NCBI GenBank assembly: GCA_000715855.1
Contig: KL571274.1
Coordinates: forward strand, 14,691-20,002
Length of the DNA: 5,312 bases
Reading direction: 5' to 3'
Origin: Actinoplanes liguriensis
Lineage (GTDB): Bacteria > Actinomycetota > Actinomycetes > Mycobacteriales > Micromonosporaceae
Shown here: one piece after another, positions 1 to 5,056 of the stretch
Layout: every line of letters begins with the position of its first letter
Numbering within the stretch: position 1 is the first letter of the stretch
The notes under the pieces: model-generated
Database searches by the model: none
What the model was told of the DNA's origin: nothing
Seen by the model: only the letters and a program-made list of their open reading frames with translations
Position numbers and translations under genes: made by a program

Positions 1-97
1 GGCGCGCAGCAGCCAGCGGGTCCGGCCCGCGGTGCTGGAGGAGGCCGGCTTCCGCTGGCGGTTCCCGGAGATCGACGCGGCACTGACGTCGATCTAG
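1..97 (+). CDS. TIGR01777-family NAD-dependent epimerase/oxidoreductase, C-terminal end (partial)
   Basis: This is the 3' end of a plus-strand gene entering from the left, read from base 2 to a TAG at 95-97 (32 residues shown). The tail SSQRVRPAVLEEAGFRWRFP followed by EIDAALTSI matches the C-terminal DUF1731 region of TIGR01777-type atypical SDR epimerases (YfcH/SDR39U1-like). There a 'SQRV.P..L..AGF.F.YP.L..AL' signature closes the protein. The Rossmann fold and catalytic residues lie outside the window, so the function is assigned from this tail alone, and the substrate is not known for most members of the family. The stop overlaps the stop of the convergent acetyltransferase gene within a shared CTAG, so there is no space for a terminator between the two genes. 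Confidence 0.75.
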   Translation, partial: ARSSQRVRPAVLEEAGFRWRFPEIDAALTSI

Positions 98-876
98 GAG
101 CCGGGCTCGCGACGGTACGGCGTGGTGGTCCCCAGCGCCTCGAAACCGAGGCGCTGCAGGATCGGCCGGCTCTGGTCCGACGCGTCGACCTGCAGGAACT
201 CGTAGCCCAGCTCGGCGGCGATCCGGGCGCGATGGGCCACGAGCGCGGAATAGATCCCGCGCCCCTGCCAGGCCGGGACCGTGCCGCCACCCCACAGGCT
301 CGCGAACACGGTGCCCTCGTTGAGATCCATCCGGGCGCCGCAGACCGGCTCGTCACCGGCCATCGCCACGAACGCGCGGATGCTCTCCGGCTCGTCGGTG
401 AGCTGCGCCAGCACCTGGTGGCGAAGGGTGCCGCTGGGCTCCTCGAACGCCTGCTCACTGGCCCGGAACATCAGGTCCACCCCGGCGGCGTCGATCACCG
501 GGACCAGCCGCACGCCCTCCGGCGGGGTCGTGTCCAGATCCAGCTCGCTGATCTGCGCGACCATCAGCGTCTCCGGATCGTCCGGCACGAAACCGGCCTT
601 GATCAGGCGCTCGCCGAGGTCGGCCGGGCGGTCGTGACCGTAGAGCTTCCACTCGACCTCGACGCCGAGCCCCTCGAAGAGCCGCACCTGCTCGGCGATC
701 ACCGCGTCGGCGGTCTCCTCGTCGAGATCCGACCAGAGCACGGCGTTCCAGTCCTGCGCCGAGCCGACGTGCCGGACGACCCGCTCGTCCCCCTCCACCC
801 GCGAGGCCGGACCCAGGGGGCGGGCCTCCCGGCGCATCTGACGGTCGAACAGGGCAAGCACCTCGCGTTGATTCAC
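94..876 (-). CDS. GNAT family N-acetyltransferase
   Basis: A 260-residue cytoplasmic protein of the GCN5-related N-acetyltransferase superfamily, which transfers acetyl from acetyl-CoA to an amine; the substrate cannot be told. The catalytic-type GNAT domain is the C-terminal half (about residues 123-256). Strand 4 / motif A reads GGGTVPAWQGRGIYSALVAH, giving the pyrophosphate loop Q204-G-R-G-I-Y209. The motif B end reads LQVDASDQSRPILQRLGFEA (about 228-247), the usual 'N/D..S..ILQRLGF' region. The last loop position is Tyr instead of the common Gly/Ala. The N-terminal half (about 45-110, ending 'KAGFVPDDPETLMV') looks like a degenerate second GNAT fold, as in other actinobacterial proteins of about 260 residues. 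The start is GTG at 876-874, preceded by GGGGTGAG (887-880), and it overlaps the upstream regulator's stop by 4 bp. Translational coupling in one operon is therefore likely. Confidence 0.87.
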   Translation of the reverse strand: MNQREVLALFDRQMRREARPLGPASRVEGDERVVRHVGSAQDWNAVLWSDLDEETADAVIAEQVRLFEGLGVEVEWKLYGHDRPADLGERLIKAGFVPDDPETLMVAQISELDLDTTPPEGVRLVPVIDAAGVDLMFRASEQAFEEPSGTLRHQVLAQLTDEPESIRAFVAMAGDEPVCGARMDLNEGTVFASLWGGGTVPAWQGRGIYSALVAHRARIAAELGYEFLQVDASDQSRPILQRLGFEALGTTTPYRREPGS

Positions 877-1742
877 GCGCTCACCCCAGCACCGCCGGCC
901 CGCCCCGGCAACGGGTTTTCCGCGGCCGCCAGCAGGTGCAGGGCCCGTTCCGACGCCGAGCCCGGGGCGGCGGTGTAGATGACCAGGCGCTGGTCACGGT
1001 CGGTGATGTCGAGCACGTCGCAGTTCACCGTGATCGGGCCGGCCAGCGGATGCCGGAACGTCTTGCGGAGGGTCGGCTCCTCGGCGACGTCGTGCGAGGA
1101 CCACAGCGCCCGGAACTCGGCGCTGCCGGCGAGCAGGTCGCGGATCAGGGCGGCGAGCCCCCGGTCGGCGGGATAGCGGGCGGTGGCGGCTCGCAGCCGG
1201 CGGGCCGCGGACCGGGCGAAACCGGGGGCGTCGGAAACGCCGTACAACCGCAGGCCTTCTCCCTGCGGGCCGAGGAAGACCTTGCGGACCAGGTTGCGCT
1301 CCGGAGCCGGCACGGCCGCGAAGTCCTCCATCAGGGCCGTGGCCAGCGAGTTCCAGGCGAGGACCTCGAAGCTCGCCGAGATCACCGTGGCGGCGGCGTG
1401 CGGGAGGCGGGCGATCAGGTCGAGGATGCTCTGCCGGACCTCACGGGACGGGCCGGCCGGGAGCAGCGGCGGCACGTCGGCCAGGTGGTGCAGGTGGACC
1501 CGCTCGGCGTCGGAGAGGCGCAGCGCCCGGGCCAGACCGGCCACGACCTCGCGGGACGGACGGGGGCCGCGGGCCTGCTCGAGACGCGTGTAGTACTCCG
1601 TGGAGATGAACGCCAGCCGCGCCGTCTCCTCACGGCGCAGGCCGGGAGTGCGGCGCCGCGGGCCGACCGGCAGGCCCGCGTCGGCGGGGTCGAGGCGCTC
1701 GCGCCGGCTGCGCAGGAAGTCCGCCAGCTCCCGTCGATCCAT
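873..1742 (-). CDS. XRE-type helix-turn-helix regulator with MmyB-like ligand-binding domain
   Basis: A 289-residue DNA-binding regulator. Residues about 5-88 form the helix-turn-helix domain with the family hallmark RRTPGLRREETARLA (30-44) and FISTEYYTRLEQARGPRPS (45-63). The segment LARALRLSDAERVHLHHLA (70-88) follows. Residues about 102-272 form the MmyB-like (MLTR_LBD) domain: 'VLAWNSLATALMEDFAAVP' (127-145), 'ERNLVRKVFL' (148-157), 'EFRALWSSHDV' (209-219), 'TFRHPLAGPITVNCDVLD' (228-245) and 'LVIYTAAPGSASERALHLL' (253-271). The length is typical. In this family the C-terminal domain is thought to bind a small, possibly fatty-acid-like ligand. The ATG at 1742-1740 lies one base after GGGGG and 7 bases after a CACAAT -10-like hexamer, so the transcript may be leaderless. 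The gene is divergent from the SDR gene, the usual arrangement of MltR-type regulators in actinomycetes, and is co-transcribed with the acetyltransferase. The likely target is the shared promoter region, possibly with autoregulation. Confidence 0.93.
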   Translation of the reverse strand: MDRRELADFLRSRRERLDPADAGLPVGPRRRTPGLRREETARLAFISTEYYTRLEQARGPRPSREVVAGLARALRLSDAERVHLHHLADVPPLLPAGPSREVRQSILDLIARLPHAAATVISASFEVLAWNSLATALMEDFAAVPAPERNLVRKVFLGPQGEGLRLYGVSDAPGFARSAARRLRAATARYPADRGLAALIRDLLAGSAEFRALWSSHDVAEEPTLRKTFRHPLAGPITVNCDVLDITDRDQRLVIYTAAPGSASERALHLLAAAENPLPGRAGGAGVSA

Positions 1743-1747
1743 ACCCC

Positions 1748-1788
1748 CGATTGTGCCCGGACGGCGAGCGCGCAGCCTGGTACAAACG
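1748..1788. promoter_or_regulatory. Imperfect inverted repeat in the divergent promoter region; candidate operator
   Basis: Read outward on opposite strands from a centre near 1768, the arms are CCGGGCACAATCG (minus, 1760-1748) and CCTGGTACAAACG (plus, 1776-1788). They match at 10 of 13 positions and are separated by 15 bp. The left arm contains CACAAT, 7 bases before the regulator's ATG. The right arm contains TACAAA (1781-1786), a possible -10 of the SDR gene. A protein binding both arms could therefore block both divergent promoters. That the neighbouring HTH regulator binds here is inference. No good -35 box is visible for either direction. Confidence 0.5.
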
Positions 1789-1828
1789 CACCCTGCCTGA
1801 GCGGCCGAGCCCGGCGCACGGTTGCCGC

Positions 1829-2590
1829 ATGACCGATCTGTTGCACGACAAGGTGGCGTTCGTCAGCGGGGCCGGGCGGGGCATCGGCGCGGCGGCGGCC
1901 CGGCTCTTCGCTCGCGAGGGCGCCCGGGTGCTGCTGGCCGCCCGGACCGAACACCAGCTCAAGGCCGTGACCGAGGAGATCCGCGCGGCGGGCGGGACCG
2001 CGGCGTACACCGTCTGCGATCTTGCCGATCCGGCGGCGGTGCGGGCCGCGGTGAGCCGGGCGGTCGACCTCTACGGCCGGTTGGACGTGGCGTTCAACAA
2101 CGGCGCGACCATCACCCCGCCCGGCCCGGTCGACCAGGTCCCCGAGACAGACTTCGACCTGCTCTACGAGGTGAACCTGCGCGGCGTCTGGGTGGCGATG
2201 TCCGCGCAGGTCGCGGCGATCCGGGCGACCGCCGGCGCCGGCGCGGTGGTGAACAACTCCAGTGTCGGCAGCCTGACCGGCAATCCGGCGCTGCCGGCCT
2301 ACGGTGCGATGAAGCGCGCGGTCAACAGCCTGACCGAGTCGGCGGCGATCACATTCGGACCGGAGGGCATCCGGGTCAACGCGATCGCGCCCGGCAACAC
2401 CCGGACCGAGATGATCGGGACGTGGGAGTCGGCCTCGCCGGGGCTGACCGCCCGCCTGATCGCGGCGACGCCCCTGGGCCGCCAGGCCGAGCCGGAGGAG
2501 ATCGCACAGGCCGCGGCGTGGCTGCTCAGCGACCGGGCGTCGTTCGTGACCGGCGTGGTGCTCCGGGTCGACGGCGGCGCCCGCGCCTGA
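1829..2590 (+). CDS. Classical short-chain dehydrogenase/reductase (SDR)
   Basis: A 253-residue NAD(P)-dependent oxidoreductase of normal classical-SDR length. It has the cofactor glycine motif SGAGRGIG (13-20), Arg40 after strand 2 (suggesting NADP(H) preference), the adenine-ring contact CDLAD (63-67), Asn116 in 'EVNLRGVW', and the catalytic set Ser145, Tyr158 and Lys162 (NNSSVGS then YGAMK). The strand-6 loop APGNTRTEM (187-195) and C-terminal SFVTGVVLRVDGG (238-250) are typical. The usual NNAG motif reads NNGA (90-93), an Ala/Gly swap. The substrate cannot be inferred. The ATG at 1829 was chosen because MTDLLHDKVAFVSGAG places the first strand correctly; the longer TTG-started reading from 1751 would translate the promoter and operator. 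No clear Shine-Dalgarno precedes 1829. The gene is divergent from the MmyB-like regulator, which probably controls it. Confidence 0.95.
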   Translation: MTDLLHDKVAFVSGAGRGIGAAAARLFAREGARVLLAARTEHQLKAVTEEIRAAGGTAAYTVCDLADPAAVRAAVSRAVDLYGRLDVAFNNGATITPPGPVDQVPETDFDLLYEVNLRGVWVAMSAQVAAIRATAGAGAVVNNSSVGSLTGNPALPAYGAMKRAVNSLTESAAITFGPEGIRVNAIAPGNTRTEMIGTWESASPGLTARLIAATPLGRQAEPEEIAQAAAWLLSDRASFVTGVVLRVDGGARA

Positions 2591-2649
2591 CCGGCCGTGG
2601 TGCGGCAGGGCGAGAGCGGGAAACGCGGCCGCGGCGTCCGGATCGGGCG

Positions 2650-2662
2650 TAGCGTCGCGTTG
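2650..2662 (+). promoter_or_regulatory. Candidate -10 element for leaderless transcription of the histidine kinase gene
   Basis: TAGCGT (2650-2655) fits the actinobacterial -10 pattern TANNNT. It is followed by six bases and then the GTG start at 2662, so the transcript could begin on the start codon. No Shine-Dalgarno sequence is visible upstream, which agrees with a leaderless message. No convincing -35 box is visible. Confidence 0.45.
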
Positions 2663-4470
2663 TGAGGTGGTATGGCCTGTTCCGACGGCGGGCCGCCGGC
2701 GTGGCACGGGTCCGGCCGGTCTCGCGCCGATCGCTGCTCGTCATCCTGCTCGTCGCGGCACTCGGCGTCACCGGCACGCTGCTGGCCTCCGCTGCCCTGC
2801 ACCACGGCGAGCGCCATCTCACCGAACGCGCCGCGGAGGCAGAGGCCGCCTCCGCCACCCAGGCGGTCTTCGACGGCGTACGCCGCTACCGCGACTACCT
2901 GACCGGCCTGGCCGCCGCCGTCGGCGCCCAGCAGCAGCTCGAAGCGGAGGAGTTCGCCGCCATCGCCGCGCCGGTCGGGTCGCAGATGATGCCGGGAGTC
3001 GCCGGGGTCGCCTTCGTCGTGCCGGCCACCGACGCCGAGATCCCGCACGTCCAGCGGCATTGGCGCGACCGGGGCGTCAAGGGACTGACGTTGCAGCGCG
3101 CCCCGGGCTCGGGCCGCCACCACCAGTTCATCATCCTGGGCCGGTCACCGGAGAACATCCCGGTCCCGCTCGGGACCGACCTGTCGACCATGGCCCCCGC
3201 CGCCGAGGCGATGCGCGCGGCGGAGGCCGGCCGGGAGGTCATCGTCAGCGCGGCCTTCCCGTTCCGCAAGGATCAGGTGCTCCCGCCGGAGCGACGCCGA
3301 GCCGGGCTGGCGCTGGCGGTCGCCGTCCACGCCACCGCACCGTCCCCGGACGCCGGGCACCTCCGCGGCTGGCTGCTGCTCGGCCTGCGCAGCGACCCGT
3401 TCCTCAGCGGCGCGGTCGCCAGAGTCGCGGGCGAGGCGGCAGCCATCGACCTGTTCGACGGGGCGATGCGGCTCGCGCGGTGGAGCCCCGACGCGCCGAT
3501 CGATTCCGGACTGGCCCCGCGAGTACGAATTCTTCCGGTCCCCGGACGCACCTGGCGGATGACCGTGTACCCGACCACCCGGCTGATCGATCAGCCGGCG
3601 ATGCGCGCCAGCGAGGTCGCGCTGATCGTCGGCGCCGTCTTCACCCTCCTGCTCACCGCGCTGACCGCGTCGATCGCCACCTCACGAGACCTCGCCCGCC
3701 GCCGGGTCGAGGTCGCGACGGCCGCGCTGCGGGAGGACATCCGGCGCCGGGAAGCGGTGGAGGCCCAGTTACGGCGCCGCGAGGCGGAACTGGTCGGCTT
3801 CGCCGGGGTGATCGCGCACGACCTGCGCAATCCGCTCGCCCGGATCGCCGGGTACACCGACTTCCTCCGCGAGGAGGCCACCCGTTACCTGCGCAGCGAC
3901 CACCGGGACTACCTGGAGCGGGTGCACACCTGCGGGCAGCAGATGACCGTGCTCATCGACGACCTGCTCGACTACGCGACCGCCGACAACCGGCCGCTGC
4001 AGGCCCGGGAGGTCGACCTGAAAGCACTGGTCGAGCGGGTGGCCCGGGAACGGCGGGAGTCGCCGCACACCCGGCGGGCCACCATCGAGGTCGGCGCGCT
4101 CCCGGCCGTCGACGGCGACCCCACCCTGCTGCACCAGCTCTTCGACAACCTGATCGGGAACGCGATCAAATACACCGCACCGGACCGGACGCCCCGCGTG
4201 CGGATCACCGGCCGCCCCGAGCCCGGCGACCGCTGGCGGATCGAGATCTCCGACAACGGCATCGGCATCCCGGAATGGCAGCGCGAGGCGGTTTTCGACC
4301 CGTTCACGCGGGCCGACGGCAGTGCCGCATTTCCCGGTACGGGCCTGGGCCTGGCCATCGTCCACCGCATCGTCGAACGCCACCACGGGACGATCGGCGT
4401 CGACCCGGTCCCGGAGGGCGGCAGTTGCTTCTGGATCATCCTGCCCGCCCACGCGCTGGTCAGCGCTTAG
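2662..4470 (+). CDS. CHASE-domain membrane sensor histidine kinase
   Basis: A 602-residue integral membrane sensor kinase that would autophosphorylate on histidine and pass phosphate to a response regulator. There is a basic N-terminus, TM1 at about 24-46 (SLLVILLVAALGVTGTLLAS) and TM2 at about 318-341. Between them is an extracellular domain of about 270 residues. Residues about 70-245 resemble CHASE: PGVAGVAFVVPATDAE (111-126), then FIILGRSP, VPLGTDLSTMAPAAEAMRAA (168-187) and VIVSAAFPF (193-201). A charged coiled-coil linker (about 344-378) leads to HisKA with AHDLRNPLARIAGY (385-398), phosphoacceptor His386. The HATPase has N box HQLFDNLIGNAIKY (491-504), G1 DNGIGI (531-536), F box FDPFTR (545-550) and G2 GTGLGL (559-564), all intact. 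There is no receiver domain and no response regulator nearby, so its partner is elsewhere. The start is GTG, apparently leaderless; a GTG at 2701 is an alternative. Leu370 is encoded by TTA (3769-3771). CHASE ligands are small molecules or possibly peptides; the ligand here is unknown. Confidence 0.94.
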   Translation: MRWYGLFRRRAAGVARVRPVSRRSLLVILLVAALGVTGTLLASAALHHGERHLTERAAEAEAASATQAVFDGVRRYRDYLTGLAAAVGAQQQLEAEEFAAIAAPVGSQMMPGVAGVAFVVPATDAEIPHVQRHWRDRGVKGLTLQRAPGSGRHHQFIILGRSPENIPVPLGTDLSTMAPAAEAMRAAEAGREVIVSAAFPFRKDQVLPPERRRAGLALAVAVHATAPSPDAGHLRGWLLLGLRSDPFLSGAVARVAGEAAAIDLFDGAMRLARWSPDAPIDSGLAPRVRILPVPGRTWRMTVYPTTRLIDQPAMRASEVALIVGAVFTLLLTALTASIATSRDLARRRVEVATAALREDIRRREAVEAQLRRREAELVGFAGVIAHDLRNPLARIAGYTDFLREEATRYLRSDHRDYLERVHTCGQQMTVLIDDLLDYATADNRPLQAREVDLKALVERVARERRESPHTRRATIEVGALPAVDGDPTLLHQLFDNLIGNAIKYTAPDRTPRVRITGRPEPGDRWRIEISDNGIGIPEWQREAVFDPFTRADGSAAFPGTGLGLAIVHRIVERHHGTIGVDPVPEGGSCFWIILPAHALVSA

Positions 4471-4493
4471 CCAGGCCAATCCGCGCGCCGCGG
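4453..4493 (+). terminator. Two short GC hairpins at the end of the kinase gene; weak terminator candidate
   Basis: GCGCT-GGTC-AGCGC (4453-4466) pairs as a 5-6 bp stem across the last codons of the kinase gene and is followed by TT. CCGCG-CGC-CGCGG (4481-4493) is a perfect 5-bp stem just after the stop. Neither has a T tract, so this is not a classical intrinsic terminator. In such GC-rich DNA, short stems are expected by chance. Confidence 0.25.
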
Positions 4494-4563
4494 TATGCGC
4501 TGAGCTTGAAGCAGGATGCGGTGCGGTCCTTCTCCTGGTCGCGGCCGCTCGGGTCACTTCCGC

Positions 4564-4600
4564 CAACCTGCGATCGCGGCCTCCGCGTCCGGCCTAGCGT
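4564..4600 (+). promoter_or_regulatory. Promoter candidates upstream of the small-peptide genes
   Basis: Two overlapping readings exist in the 162-bp gap between the kinase stop (4470) and the peptide start (4633). CAACC (4564-4568), 17 bp, then CGTC (4586-4589) resembles an ECF-sigma promoter of the AACC/CGTC type. TAGCGT (4595-4600) fits a housekeeping -10 with no clear -35. Either would give a short 5' leader that includes the GGGGG ribosome-binding stretch at 4621-4625. I see nothing else definite in the gap: no good small ORF and no RNA gene. Confidence 0.35.
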
Positions 4601-4632
4601 GATGTGAACAGCTCAAACACGGGGGTCGGATC

Positions 4633-4824
4633 ATGCTCACATCACGCTGGCTGTCCAGGGCGGCGTTGCTCATCGCGTTCGCGGCGGCGTTCACCGGCGC
4701 CGGTGCCGTCGCGCCCGCGCTCACCTCACCCGGCCACGCCGCCGTCACCGGCTGCGGCGAAGGCACAGGTCACCGGCTGCGGCGAAGGCCAGCCCGGCTG
4801 CGGCTGAGGCGGGTCCGGTCATGA
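4633..4824 (+). CDS. Small secreted cysteine-containing peptide (tail frame-shifted by a direct repeat)
   Basis: A 63-residue ORF, family not recognised. The N-terminus is a good Sec signal: MLTSRWLSRA, then a hydrophobic run to about residue 27, then PALTSPGHA with possible cleavage after 31, 36 or 37. GGGGG at 4621-4625 lies 7 bases before the ATG. To codon 44 (AVTGCGEG, Cys41) the codons are G/C-ending as in neighbouring genes. After the first copy of a 21-bp repeat the frame yields an arginine-rich tail using rare codons (CGA, AGG, CCA, TCA), unlikely to be the selected product. The second repeat copy, read in another frame, encodes VTGCGEGQPGCG with a TGA at 4805-4807 and excellent codon use. 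The intended protein may therefore be signal plus AVTGCGEGQPGCG. PALTSPGHAAVTGC aligns ungapped with the next ORF. It could be a functional variant, a frame-shifted gene or a sequencing error. A chance ORF is possible but less likely given the signal peptide and the paralogy. Confidence 0.55.
   Translation: MLTSRWLSRAALLIAFAAAFTGAGAVAPALTSPGHAAVTGCGEGTGHRLRRRPARLRLRRVRS
4744..4789 (+). repeat. 21-bp perfect direct repeat, 25-bp period, inside the first small-peptide gene
   Basis: Copies lie at 4744-4764 and 4769-4789 with four bases between them, and an 11-bp partial copy (CCGGCTGCGGC) recurs at 4794-4804. Because 25 is not a multiple of three, the second copy is read in a different frame from the first. 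Read in its coding frame, each copy gives VTGCGEG. Deleting one 25-bp unit by slippage would join the signal peptide in frame to VTGCGEGQPGCG and its stop at 4805-4807. Confidence 0.92.
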
Positions 4825-4964
4825 AGAAGACAGCACGCTCGTTGGTGAAGGTTGCGGTACTGGTCACCCTGACAGCCGGCGCGGTCGTCGGTGCCGCGGC
4901 GACGCCGGCGCTCGCGCGGCCAGGCGGCGTCAGGGTGGCTGCGTGCGACACGCTGCCCTGCTGA
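4821..4964 (+). CDS. Small secreted peptide with a C-terminal two-cysteine tail
   Basis: A 47-residue ORF, too short for routine gene calling; family not recognised. It has a textbook Sec signal: basic MKKTARSLVK, a hydrophobic core VAVLVTLTAGAVVGAAA (11-27), then TPALA with an AxA-type cleavage after Ala32. That would release a 15-residue peptide, RPGGVRVAACDTLPC, with Cys42 and Cys47 able to close a small disulfide ring (CDTLPC). GAGGCGGG (4806-4813) is a plausible ribosome-binding site 7-11 bases before the ATG. The ATG overlaps the upstream ORF's TGA (ATGA), or follows 13 bases after its alternative stop at 4807. The segment from Pro29 to Cys42 aligns ungapped with Pro28 to Cys41 of the upstream peptide (7 of 14 identical), so the two look like tandem paralogs under one promoter. 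Role unknown: secreted signal, antimicrobial or surface peptide are all conceivable. Confidence 0.65.
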   Translation: MKKTARSLVKVAVLVTLTAGAVVGAAATPALARPGGVRVAACDTLPC

Positions 4965-4984
4965 GCGGGCGGAACCATCCAGGC

Positions 4985-5006
4985 GGTGGCTTCCGCGGAG
5001 GCCGTC
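4985..5006. terminator. Hairpin between convergent genes; possible bidirectional terminator
   Basis: GGTGGCTTC (4985-4993), loop CGCG, GAGGCCGTC (4998-5006) can form a 9-bp stem with three G-U wobbles, of which the inner 6 bp are strongest. It sits in the 92-bp gap between the convergent small-peptide and ABC-transporter genes, where terminators are expected. There is no T tract on either side, so termination is inferred from position and structure only. I see no gene in this gap. Confidence 0.35.
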
Positions 5007-5056
5007 AGGCGCCGGCTGGGTCACGCCGTAGCCCTGGGTGATCGGCAGGACAGACC

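Noticed and set aside
232..978. Long plus-strand ORF opposite the acetyltransferase gene
   Set aside because: It is the antisense shadow of the GNAT gene, rich in R, H, P, G and A with no recognisable fold; long open frames opposite genes are normal at this GC content.
1751..1828. N-terminal extension of the SDR from a TTG at 1751
   Set aside because: It would add 26 residues before the first strand of a normal-length SDR and would translate the inverted repeat and promoter region.
936..1832. Plus-strand ORF of 298 codons opposite the regulator
   Set aside because: Antisense shadow of the MmyB-like regulator; it also runs through the divergent promoter and the start of the SDR.
1415..2707. 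Minus-strand ORF of 430 codons across the SDR and the regulator start
   Set aside because: It covers the SDR on the opposite strand and the regulator in another frame; its composition is low-complexity R/A/G and it has no motif.
2667..4607. Plus-strand ORF of 646 codons overlapping the kinase
   Set aside because: Longer than the kinase but in another frame, Arg/Pro/Gly-rich and without domains; the kinase frame has every histidine-kinase box.
4471..4632. Riboswitch or small RNA in the gap after the kinase gene
   Set aside because: Only short GC stems are visible, with no recognisable conserved aptamer core or terminator with a T tract.
4744..4804. CRISPR-like or larger tandem array
   Set aside because: Only two full copies and one 11-bp fragment, within a coding region, with no spacers of regular size; it is a short direct repeat.
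4604..4807. ORF of 67 codons from a GTG at 4604
   Set aside because: The first part is Ser/Arg-rich with poor codon use and lies out of frame with a good signal peptide. Only its last 12 codons (from 4769) look coding, explained by the repeat-induced frame change.
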